Source: Enterobacter sp. RIT418 | GTDB taxonomy: Bacteria > Pseudomonadota > Gammaproteobacteria > Enterobacterales > Enterobacteriaceae | Direction: 5' to 3' | DNA: 64,000 nt | NCBI RefSeq assembly: GCF_003057745.1 | Contig: NZ_QBJD02000021.1 | Coordinates: 1 to 64,000 of the forward strand | Shown here: positions 9,303 to 18,957 of the stretch, piece by piece | How positions within the stretch are numbered: position 1 is the stretch's first letter | Layout of the letters: each line of letters opens with the position of its first letter | Translations under genes and position numbers: made by a program | Notes under the pieces: generated by a model | Database searches by the model: none | Told to the model about the DNA's origin: nothing | Seen by the model: only the letters and a program-made list of their open reading frames with translations

Positions 9303-10069
9303 CGCATCTTTACTGGATCGCGCTGAAAAGCATCTGGGCGAAAGAAATTAACCGCTTTATGCGCATCTGGGTACAAACCCTGGTGCCGCCCGTCATTACC
9401 ATGACGCTGTACTTCATCATTTTCGGCAACCTGATCGGCTCGCGCATTGGTGAAATGCACGGCTTCACCTATATGCAGTTTATCGTGCCGGGCCTGATCA
9501 TGATGGCGGTGATCACCAACGCCTACGCCAACGTGGCGTCGTCGTTCTTCAGCGCCAAGTTCCAGCGCAATATTGAAGAGCTGCTGGTGGCACCGGTGCC
9601 CACGCACGTGATCATCGCGGGCTACGTGGGCGGCGGCGTGGCCCGCGGCCTGTGCGTCGGCATTCTGGTGACGGCAATTTCGCTGTTCTTCGTGCCGTTC
9701 CAGGTGCATTCGTGGCTCTTCGTGGCGCTGACGCTGGTAATGACGGCGATCCTGTTCTCGCTGGCCGGCCTGCTGAACGCCGTGTTTGCGAAAACCTTTG
9801 ACGACATTAGCCTGATCCCAACCTTCGTGCTGACGCCGCTGACCTACCTCGGCGGGGTGTTCTATTCGCTGACGCTGCTGCCGCCGTTCTGGCAGGCGCT
9901 GTCGCATTTGAACCCAATCGTCTACATGATCAGCGGCTTCCGCTTCGGCTTCCTCGGCATTACCGACGTGCCGCTGTTCACCACGGTCGCCGTACTGGCG
10001 GTCTTTATCATCGCCTTCTATCTACTTTGCTGGTATCTGATCCAGCGCGGCCGCGGCCTGCGCAGCTAA
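9299..10069 (+). CDS. yadH: ABC-2 type transporter permease YadH
   Basis: An inner-membrane permease of 256 residues with about six hydrophobic segments, for example LVPPVITMTLYFIIFGNLIG, FIVPGLIMMAVITNAYANV and VAVLAVFIIAFYLLCWYLI. The ABC-2 signature region near LTPLTYLGGVFYSLTLLP is clear. It pairs with YadG, whose gene overlaps it by four bases, to form an exporter of unknown substrate. A terminator follows directly. Confidence 0.94.
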   Translation: MTHLYWIALKSIWAKEINRFMRIWVQTLVPPVITMTLYFIIFGNLIGSRIGEMHGFTYMQFIVPGLIMMAVITNAYANVASSFFSAKFQRNIEELLVAPVPTHVIIAGYVGGGVARGLCVGILVTAISLFFVPFQVHSWLFVALTLVMTAILFSLAGLLNAVFAKTFDDISLIPTFVLTPLTYLGGVFYSLTLLPPFWQALSHLNPIVYMISGFRFGFLGITDVPLFTTVAVLAVFIIAFYLLCWYLIQRGRGLRS

Positions 10070-10074
10070 CCTCT

Positions 10075-10105
10075 CGCCCGGCAGTTTGCCTGCCGGGCGC
10101 TTTTC
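10075..10105 (+). terminator. Intrinsic terminator of yadGH
   Basis: The stem GCCCGGCA/TGCCGGGC (10076-10083 with 10091-10098) has a 7-base loop and is followed by the T-rich run CTTTTCTTT. It lies six bases after the yadH stop codon. Confidence 0.8.
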
Positions 10106-10171
10106 TTTGATAGTTATCACCGTAAACTAACCTTCACTTCGCTAAACTGCTTGCCTGCTAAGGAGAGAGTT

Positions 10172-10612
10172 ATGCTGGGATGGGTTATTACCTGCCACGA
10201 TGAAGACGCGCAGGACATGTTGATCGGGCTTGAAGCCAGGTTTGGTCCGCTGGCGCAATGCCGCGCGGTGAATTACTGGCGCGGGTTAAGCACCAATATG
10301 CTGAGCCGCATGATGTGCGATGCCCTGCACGAAACTGATTCTGGGGACGGCGTCATTTTTCTCACCGATAAAACGGGCGCCGCGCCCTATCGCTCGGCCG
10401 CACTGATGAGCCACAAGCACGACAGTTGCGAAGTCATTTCGGGTATCAGCTATTCATTGTTGGAACAAATGTATCCGCTACGCGAGCAGTTAACCAGCGC
10501 GGCGTTCCGTAACGCCATTGTCGCGCAGGGCGGGGCGGGCGTAAGCAGCCTGTGGCATCAGCAGCAGAAAAATCCTCCCTTCGTCCTGCTTCACGACCTG
10601 TATAAGAATTAG
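10172..10612 (+). CDS. yadI: PTS EIIA-like protein (mannose family) YadI
   Basis: A 146-residue cytoplasmic protein of the mannose-type PTS EIIA family. His9 in WVITCHDEDAQ is at the place of the phosphorylated histidine in that family. No EIIB, EIIC or EIID gene lies nearby, so the partner and sugar are unknown, as for E. coli YadI. The start at 10172 follows an AAGGAGAGAG ribosome site; an earlier in-frame codon at 10151 lies upstream of that site. Confidence 0.88.
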   Translation: MLGWVITCHDEDAQDMLIGLEARFGPLAQCRAVNYWRGLSTNMLSRMMCDALHETDSGDGVIFLTDKTGAAPYRSAALMSHKHDSCEVISGISYSLLEQMYPLREQLTSAAFRNAIVAQGGAGVSSLWHQQQKNPPFVLLHDLYKN

Positions 10613-10675
10613 ACGTTGGTATTGATGGCGCTTTTGTTACAATGGCGTCAGTTTTTTCGTACCGATAATAATTCC

Positions 10676-11923
10676 ATGTTGACGCGCTTAACTCTCCTGC
10701 TGTTCATTTTCGTTTCCGGCATCTGTTCTGCCAGCCTGTTAAGTCAGCAAAGCCTGCCTGCGCAGTATATGCAAACCACCGAAGACGCGGCGATATGGGC
10801 GCAGGTGGGCAACGACGTCATTAACGTGGGGAACGTGCGGGCGGGGCAGATCCTGGCGGTTGTTCCTGCGGCGGCGGACTATTATGAATTTCGCTTCGGT
10901 TTCGGCACGGGCTTCATCGATAAAGAGCATCTGGAGCCGGTTCAGGGAAAACAGCGCGTGGCGGACAGCCTGGGGGATTTGAATAAGCCGCTCAGCAACC
11001 AAAACCTGATCACCTGGAAAGACACGCCGGTCTATAACGCGCCGAGCAGCGGCAGCGCCCCGTTCGGCACGCTCAGCGAAAACCTGCGCTACCCCATTTT
11101 GAACAAGCTCAAAGACAGGCTAAACCAGACCTGGTTTCAAATACGCATCGGCAACCGCCTGGCGTGGATAAGCAGCCTGGACGCGCAGGAAGATAGCGGC
11201 ATTCCGGTGCTGACCTATCACCACATTCTGCGCGATGAAGAAAATACCCGCTTCCGGCATACCTCCACCACCACCAGCGTGCGCGCGTTCAGCAACCAGA
11301 TGACCTGGCTGCGCGATCGGGGATACACCACGCTGACGATGTACCAGCTGGAAGGATACGTGCGTAACAAAATCAACCTGCCCGCGAGGTCCGTCGCGAT
11401 CACCTTCGATGACGGGCTGAAGTCGGTAAGCCGCTACGCCTATCCGATTCTCAAAGAGTATGGCTTTAACGCGACGGCGTTTATCATCTCGTCGCGCATT
11501 AAACGGCATCCTCAAAAGTGGGACCCGAAATCGCTGCAGTTTATGAGCGTACAGGAAATTAAGGGCATTCAGGACGTCTTTGATATTCAGTCCCATACGC
11601 ACTTTCTGCACCGCGTTGACGCCTACCGGCACCCCATATTATTGAGCCGCAGCGAGCACGTCATTCTGTTTGATTTTGAGCGCTCGCGCCGGGCGCTGGG
11701 GCAGTTTAACCCGCGCGTGCTGTATCTCTCCTACCCGTTTGGCGGCTACGATAATAAAGCGATAAAAGCGGCAAATGACGCGGGATTCCACCTGGCGGTG
11801 ACCACGGTAAAAGGAAAGGTAAAGCCGGGGGATAATCCGTTCTTATTGAAGCGCCTGTATATTCTCAGAACGGATTCGCTGGAGACGATGTCGCGGCTGA
11901 TTAGCAACCAGCCGCAGGGGTAA
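10676..11923 (+). CDS. yadE: Polysaccharide deacetylase family protein YadE
   Basis: A probable exported NodB-type deacetylase of 415 residues. Residues 1-20 ([20 protein letters not shown]) form a signal peptide, followed by an SH3-like N-terminal region. The deacetylase domain begins at VLTYHHIL, has the metal-binding [10 protein letters not shown] (motif 1) and SHTHFLH (motif 2), and ends with [10 protein letters not shown]. The substrate is unknown. The start at 10676 is preferred because it gives a clean signal peptide; an in-frame codon at 10616 would add 20 residues. It converges on panD with only three bases between stop codons. Confidence 0.88.
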   Translation: MLTRLTLLLFIFVSGICSASLLSQQSLPAQYMQTTEDAAIWAQVGNDVINVGNVRAGQILAVVPAAADYYEFRFGFGTGFIDKEHLEPVQGKQRVADSLGDLNKPLSNQNLITWKDTPVYNAPSSGSAPFGTLSENLRYPILNKLKDRLNQTWFQIRIGNRLAWISSLDAQEDSGIPVLTYHHILRDEENTRFRHTSTTTSVRAFSNQMTWLRDRGYTTLTMYQLEGYVRNKINLPARSVAITFDDGLKSVSRYAYPILKEYGFNATAFIISSRIKRHPQKWDPKSLQFMSVQEIKGIQDVFDIQSHTHFLHRVDAYRHPILLSRSEHVILFDFERSRRALGQFNPRVLYLSYPFGGYDNKAIKAANDAGFHLAVTTVKGKVKPGDNPFLLKRLYILRTDSLETMSRLISNQPQG

Positions 11924-11926
11924 TGA

Positions 11927-12307
11927 TCAGGCAACCTGAACCGGAATCGCCTTCGCGGTACGTTTCATTTCGTTGTCGCCTTCGAAGTAAGCCACTTTTG
12001 GCTGCCAGCGGCGCGCTTCTTCGTCAGACATCATCACGAAGCTGGCGATGATAACGATATCGCCCACGTCGGCGCAGTGCGCGGCGGCGCCGTTGACGGA
12101 GATGATTTTAGACCCGCGCTCGGCGGCAATCGCGTAGGTGGAGAAACGCTTGCCGTTGTTCACGTTCCAGATATCAATGGCTTCGTTTTCCAGAATGCCC
12201 GCCGCGTCGAGAAAATCCTGGTCGATCGCGCAGGAGCCTTCATAGTGCAGGTCTGCCTGAGTCACTTTTACACGGTGAAGCTTACCTTGCAGCATTTTGC
12301 GAATCAT
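11927..12307 (-). CDS. panD: Aspartate 1-decarboxylase proenzyme
   Basis: PanD makes beta-alanine from aspartate for pantothenate. The 126-residue proenzyme cleaves itself between Gly24 and Ser25 in YEGSCAID, and Ser25 becomes the pyruvoyl group. Lys9 and Tyr22 of the active site are present. It is the last gene of a panB-panC-panD run on the minus strand. In E. coli, yadD separates panC and panD; here only 56 bases containing a palindrome lie between them. Confidence 0.96.
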   Translation of the reverse strand: MIRKMLQGKLHRVKVTQADLHYEGSCAIDQDFLDAAGILENEAIDIWNVNNGKRFSTYAIAAERGSKIISVNGAAAHCADVGDIVIIASFVMMSDEEARRWQPKVAYFEGDNEMKRTAKAIPVQVA

Positions 12308-12333
12308 TACGTTTACCTTTCATTATACGTTAA

Positions 12334-12351
12334 CCCCTCCTGCAGGAGGGG
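12334..12351. other. Perfect 18-bp palindrome between panC and panD
   Basis: CCCCTCCTGCAGGAGGGG is self-complementary with no unpaired loop bases. No T-run follows on the minus strand, so it is not a standard terminator. It lies in the gap occupied by yadD in E. coli. Role unknown; it could be an RNA-stability hairpin or a remnant of a repeat. Confidence 0.7.
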
Positions 12352-12363
12352 AGGGTGATAGCA

Positions 12364-13215
12364 CTACGCCAGCTCAACCACTTTGTTGTCGATAAGACGC
12401 GCCTGGCCAAGCCATGCCGCGACGAGGATCACCGCGCGCCTGCTGGCTTCCGTCAGTTCGAGCAGCGTGTCGGCATCGCGGATCTGGATATCGTCCGCGC
12501 GGAAGCCTTTCTCGTTCAGCGCCTGTTCGGCGAGGGCGATAATCTCTTCTGCCGCCAGCGCTTTTGCCAGAAGCTGCTCCGCCATCTCGTTCATGACCTT
12601 GCTCAGGCCCGGCGCAAGCTTGCGCTGGTCCGCGGTCAGATAGCCGTTGCGCGAGCTTAGCGCCAGGCCGTCCTTCGCGCGCACGATCGGCACGCCGACG
12701 ATTTCGATGTCATAGCCCATGTCGGCCACCATCTTGCGGATCAGTGCCAGCTGCTGGAAATCTTTTTCGCCGAAGCAGGCGATGTCCGGCTGCACCAGGT
12801 TGAACAGCTTGCTGACGATGGTGGATACGCCGCGGAAGTGGCCCGGACGGCTCGCGCCTTCCAGCATGGTTGAAATCCCCGGCACGTCCACGTAGGTTGC
12901 CTCGCCGGTGCCCTGCGGGTAAACGTCCGCCGGTGCGGGGGCGAAGACGATGTCCGCGTGGCGCTTTTTCAGCTTTTCACAATCTTCCTGCAGCGTGCGC
13001 GGGTAGCGGGCCAGGTCGTCAGCGCGGTCAAACTGCATCGGGTTAACGAAGATGCTGACGACCACGATGTCCGCACGCGCGCGCGCTTCATCGACCAGCT
13101 TCATGTGGCCGTCGTGCAGGTTGCCCATGGTGGGGACCAGCGCGATGCGTTTACCTTCCTGACGCGCCCGGCGGATGTGCTGGCGCAGCAGCGGCAGGGT
13201 TTCAATGATTAGCAC
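12364..13215 (-). CDS. panC: Pantothenate synthetase
   Basis: PanC condenses pantoate with beta-alanine using ATP in the cytoplasm. The protein has 283 residues, the family length. The nucleotidyltransferase motif [14 protein letters not shown] (residues 28-41) supplies the HxGH-like site, and [10 protein letters not shown] near residue 184 is the second ATP-binding motif. It starts 11 bases after the panB stop codon with a GGAG ribosome site, so panB-panC are co-transcribed; panD probably follows on the same transcript. Confidence 0.96.
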   Translation of the reverse strand: MLIIETLPLLRQHIRRARQEGKRIALVPTMGNLHDGHMKLVDEARARADIVVVSIFVNPMQFDRADDLARYPRTLQEDCEKLKKRHADIVFAPAPADVYPQGTGEATYVDVPGISTMLEGASRPGHFRGVSTIVSKLFNLVQPDIACFGEKDFQQLALIRKMVADMGYDIEIVGVPIVRAKDGLALSSRNGYLTADQRKLAPGLSKVMNEMAEQLLAKALAAEEIIALAEQALNEKGFRADDIQIRDADTLLELTEASRRAVILVAAWLGQARLIDNKVVELA

Positions 13216-13226
13216 AACAAGACTCC

Positions 13227-14018
13227 TTAATGGAAACTGTGTTCTTCGCCCGGATAAAGCCCGGACTCAACCTCGGCAATATACTGCCGCACCGCGGCGC
13301 GCATGTCGCCTGCTTGCGTCAGGAAATTTTTGGCAAATTTTGGAATGTGCCCGCCGGTAATGCCGAACGCGTCGTGCATCACCAGAATCTGCCCGTCGGT
13401 GACGTTGCCCGCGCCAATGCCGATGACCGGAATAGAGAGCGCGTCGGTAATGCGTTTCGCCAGCGCAACGGGTACGCATTCCAGCACCAGCAGCTGTGCG
13501 CCTGCGGCTTCGAGCGCCAGGGCGTCATCAAACAGCGTTTGCGCCGCGTCGCCGCGGCCCTGCACCTTATAGCCGCCAAAGATGTTCACCGATTGCGGCG
13601 TCAGGCCCAGGTGTCCGCACACCGGTACGGCGCGGTCCGTGAGCATTTTCACCGTGTCGACAAGCCAGGCGCCGCCTTCAATTTTGACCATGTTGGCCCC
13701 GGCGCGCATCACCGCGGCGGCGTTTTCAAACGCCTGTTCGGGCGTGGCGTAAGCCATAAACGGCAGGTCGGAAAGCAGCAGGCAGTTTGGCGCACCGCGA
13801 CGAACTGCACGGGTGTGGTAGGCGATGTCTTCAACGGTCACAGGCAGGGTGGAATCATGACCCTGAACGGTCATGCCCAGAGAGTCACCGACCAGCATCA
13901 CGTTAATACCTTCTTCGGCAAACAGTTTGGCGAAGCTGTAGTCATAGGCGGTGATGGTGGCGAAACGTTTTTTATCCTGTTTGCACTTCTGCAGTACGGA
14001 GAGGGTGGTTGGTTTCAT
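13227..14018 (-). CDS. panB: 3-methyl-2-oxobutanoate hydroxymethyltransferase
   Basis: PanB adds a hydroxymethyl group from methylene-tetrahydrofolate to ketoisovalerate, the first step to pantoate. The 263-residue protein has the family motifs [32 protein letters not shown] and [10 protein letters not shown]. The start at 14018 ([19 protein letters not shown]) matches E. coli; the frame extends 30 codons upstream without family support. It is the first gene of the pan group. The upstream neighbour is folK, whereas in E. coli a fimbrial gene cluster lies here. Confidence 0.96.
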   Translation of the reverse strand: MKPTTLSVLQKCKQDKKRFATITAYDYSFAKLFAEEGINVMLVGDSLGMTVQGHDSTLPVTVEDIAYHTRAVRRGAPNCLLLSDLPFMAYATPEQAFENAAAVMRAGANMVKIEGGAWLVDTVKMLTDRAVPVCGHLGLTPQSVNIFGGYKVQGRGDAAQTLFDDALALEAAGAQLLVLECVPVALAKRITDALSIPVIGIGAGNVTDGQILVMHDAFGITGGHIPKFAKNFLTQAGDMRAAVRQYIAEVESGLYPGEEHSFH

Positions 14019-14138
14019 ACTGTTTCCTGATAGCCCAAAGCGAATCTTTGCGCATTCTAACAGTAACATTCGGGGGAACAATGATTTTAGGTAAACGATT
14101 ACCTGCAAATATTTCAGGGTTAATCGATGAGGGTAATA

Positions 14139-14618
14139 TCACCAGCGAGCGGGTTTTTCCGCGCCAAGACCGTCGAGAACGGCCTGCAGGGAAATTCCGT
14201 CAGGGAAGAGGAGGTTAGGGGCAATTTCAAACAGCGGCCAGAGCATAAACCCGCGGTTTTTCATGTCGTAATGCGGGACCGTCAGGCGCGCGGTGTTTAT
14301 CACGTCGTTGCCAAACAGCATGATGTCGAGGTCCAGCGTGCGCGGCCCCCAGCGTTCGGCTTTACGCACGCGGCCCTGCTGAAGCTCGATGCGCTGGGTA
14401 TTGTCCAGCAGCGTGTCGGCATCCAGCTCCGTTTCCAGCGCCACGGCGGCGTTCAGGTAGTCAGGCTGATCCTGCGGGCCGAGCGGCGGCGTGCGGTAAA
14501 ACGACGAGACGGCAACGATCCGGCTTTGTGGGATCTCGCCGATCGCTTTAACGGCAGCATTAACCTGCTCCAGAGGAGAGGCTAAGTTGCTGCCGAGGGC
14601 GATGTACGCGAGGGTCAT
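14139..14618 (-). CDS. folK: 2-amino-4-hydroxy-6-hydroxymethyldihydropteridine pyrophosphokinase
   Basis: HPPK transfers pyrophosphate from ATP to the pterin precursor of folate. The 159-residue length matches E. coli. Key segments are [10 protein letters not shown] (residues 6-15), [11 protein letters not shown] (38-48) and [11 protein letters not shown] (93-103) with the two magnesium-binding aspartates Asp95 and Asp97. The start overlaps the pcnB stop by four bases (ATGA), indicating a pcnB-folK operon with coupled translation. Confidence 0.96.
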   Translation of the reverse strand: MTLAYIALGSNLASPLEQVNAAVKAIGEIPQSRIVAVSSFYRTPPLGPQDQPDYLNAAVALETELDADTLLDNTQRIELQQGRVRKAERWGPRTLDLDIMLFGNDVINTARLTVPHYDMKNRGFMLWPLFEIAPNLLFPDGISLQAVLDGLGAEKPARW

Positions 14619-16012
14619 GCAGATCCTTCGCGGCGCGGCGAGCGCTTGCGCGGGCGGCGATGACGGCGACGCGGTTCCGGCTCGTCGTCGAGGTTAGTCA
14701 GCATATCTTTCTGCTCGGGCGGAGCGGAGACCTGAAACTCTCCCCACCACTGCGCCAGACGCTGCAGCTCCTGATTTTTTTCAATCTCGGCCCGCAGCGC
14801 CAGCAGGTCGAAGGCGGCGCGGAACTTAGGATGCTCCATCAGCTTCCAGGCACGCTTGCCCTGACGACGCGACATGCGCAGCTGAAGCTGCCAGATATCG
14901 CGAACCAGCGTGGTGATGCGTTTCGGGATCGCCAGCGTGCGGCACGCTTCGTCCAGCACGTCGTTGGTGGCTAGCGAGAAGGCGTCGTAGTAGGCCAGCC
15001 CGCTTTCCTGCGCGATGCGCTGCGCCGTTTCGAGCAGCGGATACCAGAACATCGCCGCGAACAGGAACGCCGGATTCACGCGCATGTCGTTCTGAATGCG
15101 GGTGTCGGTGTTCTTCAGCACCTGCGCAATCATGCGCTCCATCGGGCTGTCGCCGTTTTCGGTGAAGTTACGCGTGATGGTTGGGAACAGCGGCTGGAAC
15201 AGGCTGTATTCACGCAGCAGCTTGTAGGTTTCAAAACCATGGCCGGCCTGCAGCAGCTTCAGCGCCTCTTCAAACAGACGGGCAGGAGGCACGTCGTTGA
15301 TGAGCGTTGCCAGGCGCGGAATCGGCTCCCCGGTTTCCGGGCTGATGCGCATATTCAGCTTGGCCGCAAAGCGCACGGCGCGCAGCATGCGAACGGGATC
15401 TTCGCGATAGCGCGTTTCCGGCGTGCCGATCAGGCGAATCAGGCCGTCCTGCAGATCCTGCATACCGCCAACGTAGTCGCGAACGGTAAAGTCCGCCACG
15501 CTGTAGTAAAGGCTATTAATCGTGAAATCACGGCGCTGGGCATCTTCTTCGATTGAGCCGAAGATGTTGTCGCGCAGCAGCATGCCGTTCTGGCCGCGCT
15601 GCGAGGTTGTGCGATCGCTCGCGCCCGCCTCGTGATGGCCGCGGAACGTCGCGACTTCAATAATCTCGGGGCCAAACATGACGTGAGCCAGGCGGAAGCG
15701 ACGGCCAACCAGGCGGCAGTTGCGGAATAGTTTACGCACCTGCTCAGGCGTGGCGCTGGTCGTCACGTCGAAATCCTTTGGCTTTTTGCCCAGCAGTAAA
15801 TCACGTACCCCGCCGCCGACAAGATAAGCCTCATAGCCCGCTTTATTCAGACGGTAGAGCACCTTGAGGGCATTTTCACTGATATCTTTGCGGGAAATAG
15901 TGTGCTGCTCACGGGGAACAACCGACATGCGGTTCTGCGCAATAGCGTCATTCGCCATGCTCTCTTCGCGGCTCAGCACTTTACGGCAAAAATTAGCGAC
16001 TCGGGTAAAAAT
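14615..16012 (-). CDS. pcnB: Poly(A) polymerase I, with ATT start codon
   Basis: PcnB adds 3' poly(A) tails to RNA, promoting decay, and controls ColE1-type plasmid copy number through RNA I. The catalytic head has [22 protein letters not shown] with the metal-binding Asp pair, followed by [11 protein letters not shown]. The C-terminus is an Arg-rich tail ([16 protein letters not shown]). The start is set at ATT 16010-16012: from there the frame reads [17 protein letters not shown], matching the E. coli N-terminus and giving exactly 465 residues. E. coli pcnB is a documented natural AUU start that keeps expression low. A GTG at 15979 is the first conventional start but cuts off 11 conserved residues. 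Confidence 0.93.
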   Translation of the reverse strand: MFTRVANFCRKVLSREESMANDAIAQNRMSVVPREQHTISRKDISENALKVLYRLNKAGYEAYLVGGGVRDLLLGKKPKDFDVTTSATPEQVRKLFRNCRLVGRRFRLAHVMFGPEIIEVATFRGHHEAGASDRTTSQRGQNGMLLRDNIFGSIEEDAQRRDFTINSLYYSVADFTVRDYVGGMQDLQDGLIRLIGTPETRYREDPVRMLRAVRFAAKLNMRISPETGEPIPRLATLINDVPPARLFEEALKLLQAGHGFETYKLLREYSLFQPLFPTITRNFTENGDSPMERMIAQVLKNTDTRIQNDMRVNPAFLFAAMFWYPLLETAQRIAQESGLAYYDAFSLATNDVLDEACRTLAIPKRITTLVRDIWQLQLRMSRRQGKRAWKLMEHPKFRAAFDLLALRAEIEKNQELQRLAQWWGEFQVSAPPEQKDMLTNLDDEPEPRRRHRRPRKRSPRREGSA

Positions 16013-16054
16013 GGTACACCTCGTAGTGTGTTTTGTTATGAAAAAAGCGGCTAA

Positions 16055-16945
16055 TCATAGCTCAGCGCGACGCATTTGAGAATGCTGGATTTTCGGCACG
16101 GCGTTAAGCGTCCAGCCGGACACGGCCAATTTCAGCAGTTCGTCAACGGTGAGATCCTGCCAGCCGGTGATGACAGCCTGGTTGAGAAACCGCAGCGCGT
16201 CGATCAAAATGGGGCGCGGATCGCCGTCCGGCAGGGCCGGCGCGTGGTTTTGCTTCGACAGTTTAGCGCCTGCCTCATTGACCGCCAGCGGCAGATGAAT
16301 GTAATCCGGCGCGCGCCAGCCAAACTGCTGATAGAGCGAAATATGCCGTACGGTAGGTTCAACCAGGTCGGCCCCGCGCACGATTTCCGTCACGCCCTGG
16401 AAATGGTCGTCCACCACGACGGCCAGGTTATAGGCAAACAGTCCGTCGCGGCGGTGGATAATGAAATCTTCGCGCGCCAAACGCTCATCCGCGCAGATTT
16501 CACCAGAAAGCAGATCGGTAAAGCGCGTGACGGGCGCGTGCTGGCGCAGGCGAACGGCGGCATTTTCCGGGCCGTTGTTCAGCGAGCGGCAGTGGCCGTC
16601 ATAAACGCCCCCCACGCCGTGAATCCGCGCGCGGGTGCAGGTGCAGTTGTAGGAGAGCCCTTGCGCGCTGAGCCAGGCCAGGCGCTCACGGTAGGCCTCG
16701 TGCCGCTGCGACTGCCAGAGAACGTCTTCGTCCCAGTGCAGGCCGTAATGTTCCAGCTGACGCAGAATAGTGTCTGCCGCACCGGGAACTTCACGGGGAG
16801 GATCGATATCTTCAATGCGAACGAGCCATTTACCCTGACGGGCGCGGGCCTGCAGGTAGCTGCCGAGCGCGGCAATTAATGAGCCGAAGTGGAGTTCACC
16901 AGAGGGGGATGGCGCAAAGCGCCCGATATAATGAGATTCAGACAT
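16055..16945 (-). CDS. gluQ: Glutamyl-Q tRNA(Asp) synthetase
   Basis: GluQ-RS activates glutamate and attaches it to the queuosine base of tRNA(Asp). The 296-residue protein is a catalytic core of glutamyl-tRNA synthetase without the anticodon-binding domain. It shows the HIGH-like motif [14 protein letters not shown] (residues 9-22), a zinc-binding region [10 protein letters not shown], and the KMSKS-like KLSKQNHA. The start at 16945 ([10 protein letters not shown]) fits E. coli; an in-frame codon at 16957 falls inside the upstream hairpin. It lies downstream of dksA, separated by a terminator-like hairpin. Confidence 0.93.
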   Translation of the reverse strand: MSESHYIGRFAPSPSGELHFGSLIAALGSYLQARARQGKWLVRIEDIDPPREVPGAADTILRQLEHYGLHWDEDVLWQSQRHEAYRERLAWLSAQGLSYNCTCTRARIHGVGGVYDGHCRSLNNGPENAAVRLRQHAPVTRFTDLLSGEICADERLAREDFIIHRRDGLFAYNLAVVVDDHFQGVTEIVRGADLVEPTVRHISLYQQFGWRAPDYIHLPLAVNEAGAKLSKQNHAPALPDGDPRPILIDALRFLNQAVITGWQDLTVDELLKLAVSGWTLNAVPKIQHSQMRRAEL

Positions 16946-16955
16946 ATCAATTAAC

Positions 16956-16978
16956 AAGGCGGGAGAGACTCCCGCCTT
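16956..16978 (-). terminator. Hairpin/attenuator between dksA and gluQ
   Basis: A perfect 10-bp stem AAGGCGGGAG/CTCCCGCCTT with a 3-base loop lies just before gluQ. On the minus strand it is followed by TTGTTAATT, a weak T-run. A terminator at the same place in Shigella is known to limit read-through from dksA into gluQ. The stem ends about ten bases before the gluQ start codon. Confidence 0.75.
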
Positions 16979-17002
16979 TGCAGTATGTTTAGCGTGCCGG
17001 AA

Positions 17003-17458
17003 TTAGCCAGCCATCTGTTTTTCGCGGATTTCAGCCAGCGTCTTACAGTCGATGCACAGGTCGGCGGTTGGACGCGCTTCCAGGCGACGAATACCGATCT
17101 CAACACCGCAGGATTCGCAGTAGCCGAAATCTTCGTCTTCCACTTTTTTCAGCGTTTTTTCGATCTTTTTGATCAGTTTGCGCTCGCGGTCACGGTTACG
17201 CAGTTCGAGGCTGAACTCTTCTTCCTGGGCGGCACGGTCGACCGGGTCCGGGAAGTTGGCAGCTTCATCCTGCATATGTGTAACGGTGCGATCGACTTCA
17301 TCCCTAAGTTGATTACGCCATGCTTCAAGAATACGCTTGAAGTGCGACAGCTGGGCTTCGTTCATATACTCTTCGCCCGGCTTCTCCTGGTACGGCTCCA
17401 CCCCAGCGATGGCGAGAATACTCAGGGACGATGTTTTACGGTTTTGCCCTTCTTGCAT
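17003..17458 (-). CDS. dksA: RNA polymerase-binding transcription factor DksA
   Basis: DksA binds the secondary channel of RNA polymerase and, with ppGpp, mediates the stringent response. The 151 residues are nearly identical to E. coli. The coiled-coil tip [13 protein letters not shown] has the two functional aspartates (about residues 71 and 74). The C-terminal zinc finger uses CESC (114-117) and CIDC (135-138). The start at 17458 ([19 protein letters not shown]) is the family start with an AAGGAGAAAC ribosome site. gluQ lies downstream behind a hairpin. Confidence 0.97.
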   Translation of the reverse strand: MQEGQNRKTSSLSILAIAGVEPYQEKPGEEYMNEAQLSHFKRILEAWRNQLRDEVDRTVTHMQDEAANFPDPVDRAAQEEEFSLELRNRDRERKLIKKIEKTLKKVEDEDFGYCESCGVEIGIRRLEARPTADLCIDCKTLAEIREKQMAG

Positions 17459-17634
17459 GTTGTTTCTCCTTAACACGCACTATCGATCCCCGTGTCGGGG
17501 GAAAAATCAGGTCGCTATAAATAGCAGATGCTTTTCCGTAAGGCAATTATCTAAACGTAACACTTGACAAGCCTGTGAGGAAAAGCGTATTTGCGCACGC
17601 GGCCAGAACAGATAATAAACAATCATCTAATCCC

Positions 17635-18339
17635 TTATAAGACAATGGGAAGAGAGGATTTCAGAGTCATATTATCGGCAGAAAGTTCCGCTTTATAGGC
17701 GAAAATTTCTACCCCCTGCTTTTGTGCCTCATTCAACAATTGCGCGTATTTAGGATCGATATGGCGGGCGGGGGAAAATCGCTGTATGGCTGAATGCAAT
17801 ACGGCAAACAGCAACACGGCGCGTTTCCCCGCCGCCGCAACGCTCATCAGCTCCCGCAGATGCTTCTGGCCACGCAGCGTCACCGCATCCGGGAAATAGC
17901 CATTTTCGTGTTCCGCTAATGTGACTGATTTGACTTCAATATAGCACTCAGGACGATCTTCCGCCTGGAGCATAAAGTCAATTCTGCTGCCCTCATCGCC
18001 ATATTTCACTTCGCTTTTATGCGTACCGTAACCCACCAGTTCAGGGAGCGTTCCGTTCATTAACGCCTCTTTTACTAATTGATTGGCGCGCAAAGTATTC
18101 ACACAAATAAATGCCCCTTGCTGGGTTTCGGTCATTTCCCAGGTATGGGCATATTTGCGTTTAGTATTTTCTGAAGTGGAATACCAGACCGTGTCGCCCG
18201 GCGTGGCGCAGCCGGTCATCGCGCCGGTATTGGGGCAGTGCAGCGTTAACGTTTCGCCTTCAGGCGTAACCACGTCGGCGAGGAAGCGTTTGTAGCGCTG
18301 AATAAGCGTGGCGCGCCGTAGCGCAGGATTAAACTTCAT
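17635..18339 (-). CDS. sfsA: Sugar fermentation stimulation protein A
   Basis: SfsA is a 234-residue protein first linked to maltose use in E. coli when overexpressed. It has an OB-like N-terminal part ([16 protein letters not shown]) and a nuclease-like core with the motif SRIDFMLQ...[10 protein letters not shown], the D-x(n)-ExK pattern of PD-(D/E)xK enzymes. DNA binding is reported for the family, but its activity is not well defined. Its ATG overlaps the thpR stop codon in a TAATG junction, so thpR-sfsA form an operon. dksA follows after 176 bases. Confidence 0.93.
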   Translation of the reverse strand: MKFNPALRRATLIQRYKRFLADVVTPEGETLTLHCPNTGAMTGCATPGDTVWYSTSENTKRKYAHTWEMTETQQGAFICVNTLRANQLVKEALMNGTLPELVGYGTHKSEVKYGDEGSRIDFMLQAEDRPECYIEVKSVTLAEHENGYFPDAVTLRGQKHLRELMSVAAAGKRAVLLFAVLHSAIQRFSPARHIDPKYAQLLNEAQKQGVEIFAYKAELSADNMTLKSSLPIVL

Positions 18340-18884
18340 TACAGTTCCTTTGGGGGATCGCCCAGCGTCCAGCGCTGCAGCGGCGTGTATCGGGTGCGTC
18401 CATTTGCAAAGACGGATTCATAAAGGGCGAAGGCGTTCACTGGAAACGACCAGCAAAAGCCGGGGGGCGGAATCGCAACCGCCTGGCCCGCATCGCGCAG
18501 CAGGGTGATGTGTGGATGAAAAGGCTGTGGGCTTTGGTAGCATCCGCTGCGCGCGGCCTGGGCCCGCAGCATATTTGCAAGCTGCAACAGCCCGCGCGGC
18601 GGCTGGCGCGTGCCGAGCCACACCACGCGAGAGCGCAGCCACTGACCGGCATCGTCAAGGCGCAGGGTAAAGCCCGGCTGGGATATCCGCCCGGCCATGG
18701 CGGAGAGCGCCCGCTGCTTTTCGGCGCTGACGTCGCCTAAAAAAGCGAGCGTCAGGTGCAGGTTGGCGGCGGCAATCGGGCGGCCCGCTTCCGCCGGGAA
18801 GCTTTCGGCGCGCCAGCGAACGATTTTCCGCTGGATTGCGGCGGGCATTTCAACGGCAAAGAAAAGTCGTTTCGACTCAGACAT
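18339..18884 (-). CDS. thpR: RNA 2',3'-cyclic phosphodiesterase (2'-5' RNA ligase family)
   Basis: ThpR opens RNA 2',3'-cyclic phosphates and in vitro can join 2'-5' bonds. The 181-residue protein has the two catalytic HxTx motifs of the 2H phosphoesterase superfamily: HLTL at residues 43-46 and HITL at 125-128. The start at 18884 ([14 protein letters not shown]) agrees with the family; a far longer open frame upstream runs antisense to hrpB and is rejected. The stop codon overlaps the sfsA start by one base. It diverges from hrpB. Confidence 0.93.
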   Translation of the reverse strand: MSESKRLFFAVEMPAAIQRKIVRWRAESFPAEAGRPIAAANLHLTLAFLGDVSAEKQRALSAMAGRISQPGFTLRLDDAGQWLRSRVVWLGTRQPPRGLLQLANMLRAQAARSGCYQSPQPFHPHITLLRDAGQAVAIPPPGFCWSFPVNAFALYESVFANGRTRYTPLQRWTLGDPPKEL

Positions 18885-18957
18885 ACGAGGGACTCGGTAA
18901 TGATATGCGCCGATGCTACAATGTACGCCGACTAATGTTAACCCTCTGGAGCTGTTC

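Noticed and set aside
10172-10612. yadI as part of a local sugar PTS operon
   Set aside because: No other PTS component is adjacent; neighbours are an ABC exporter and a deacetylase, and a terminator separates yadH from yadI.
12334-12351. panC-panD palindrome as an intrinsic terminator
   Set aside because: No T-run follows on the transcribed strand, and stopping here would cut off panD from panB-panC.
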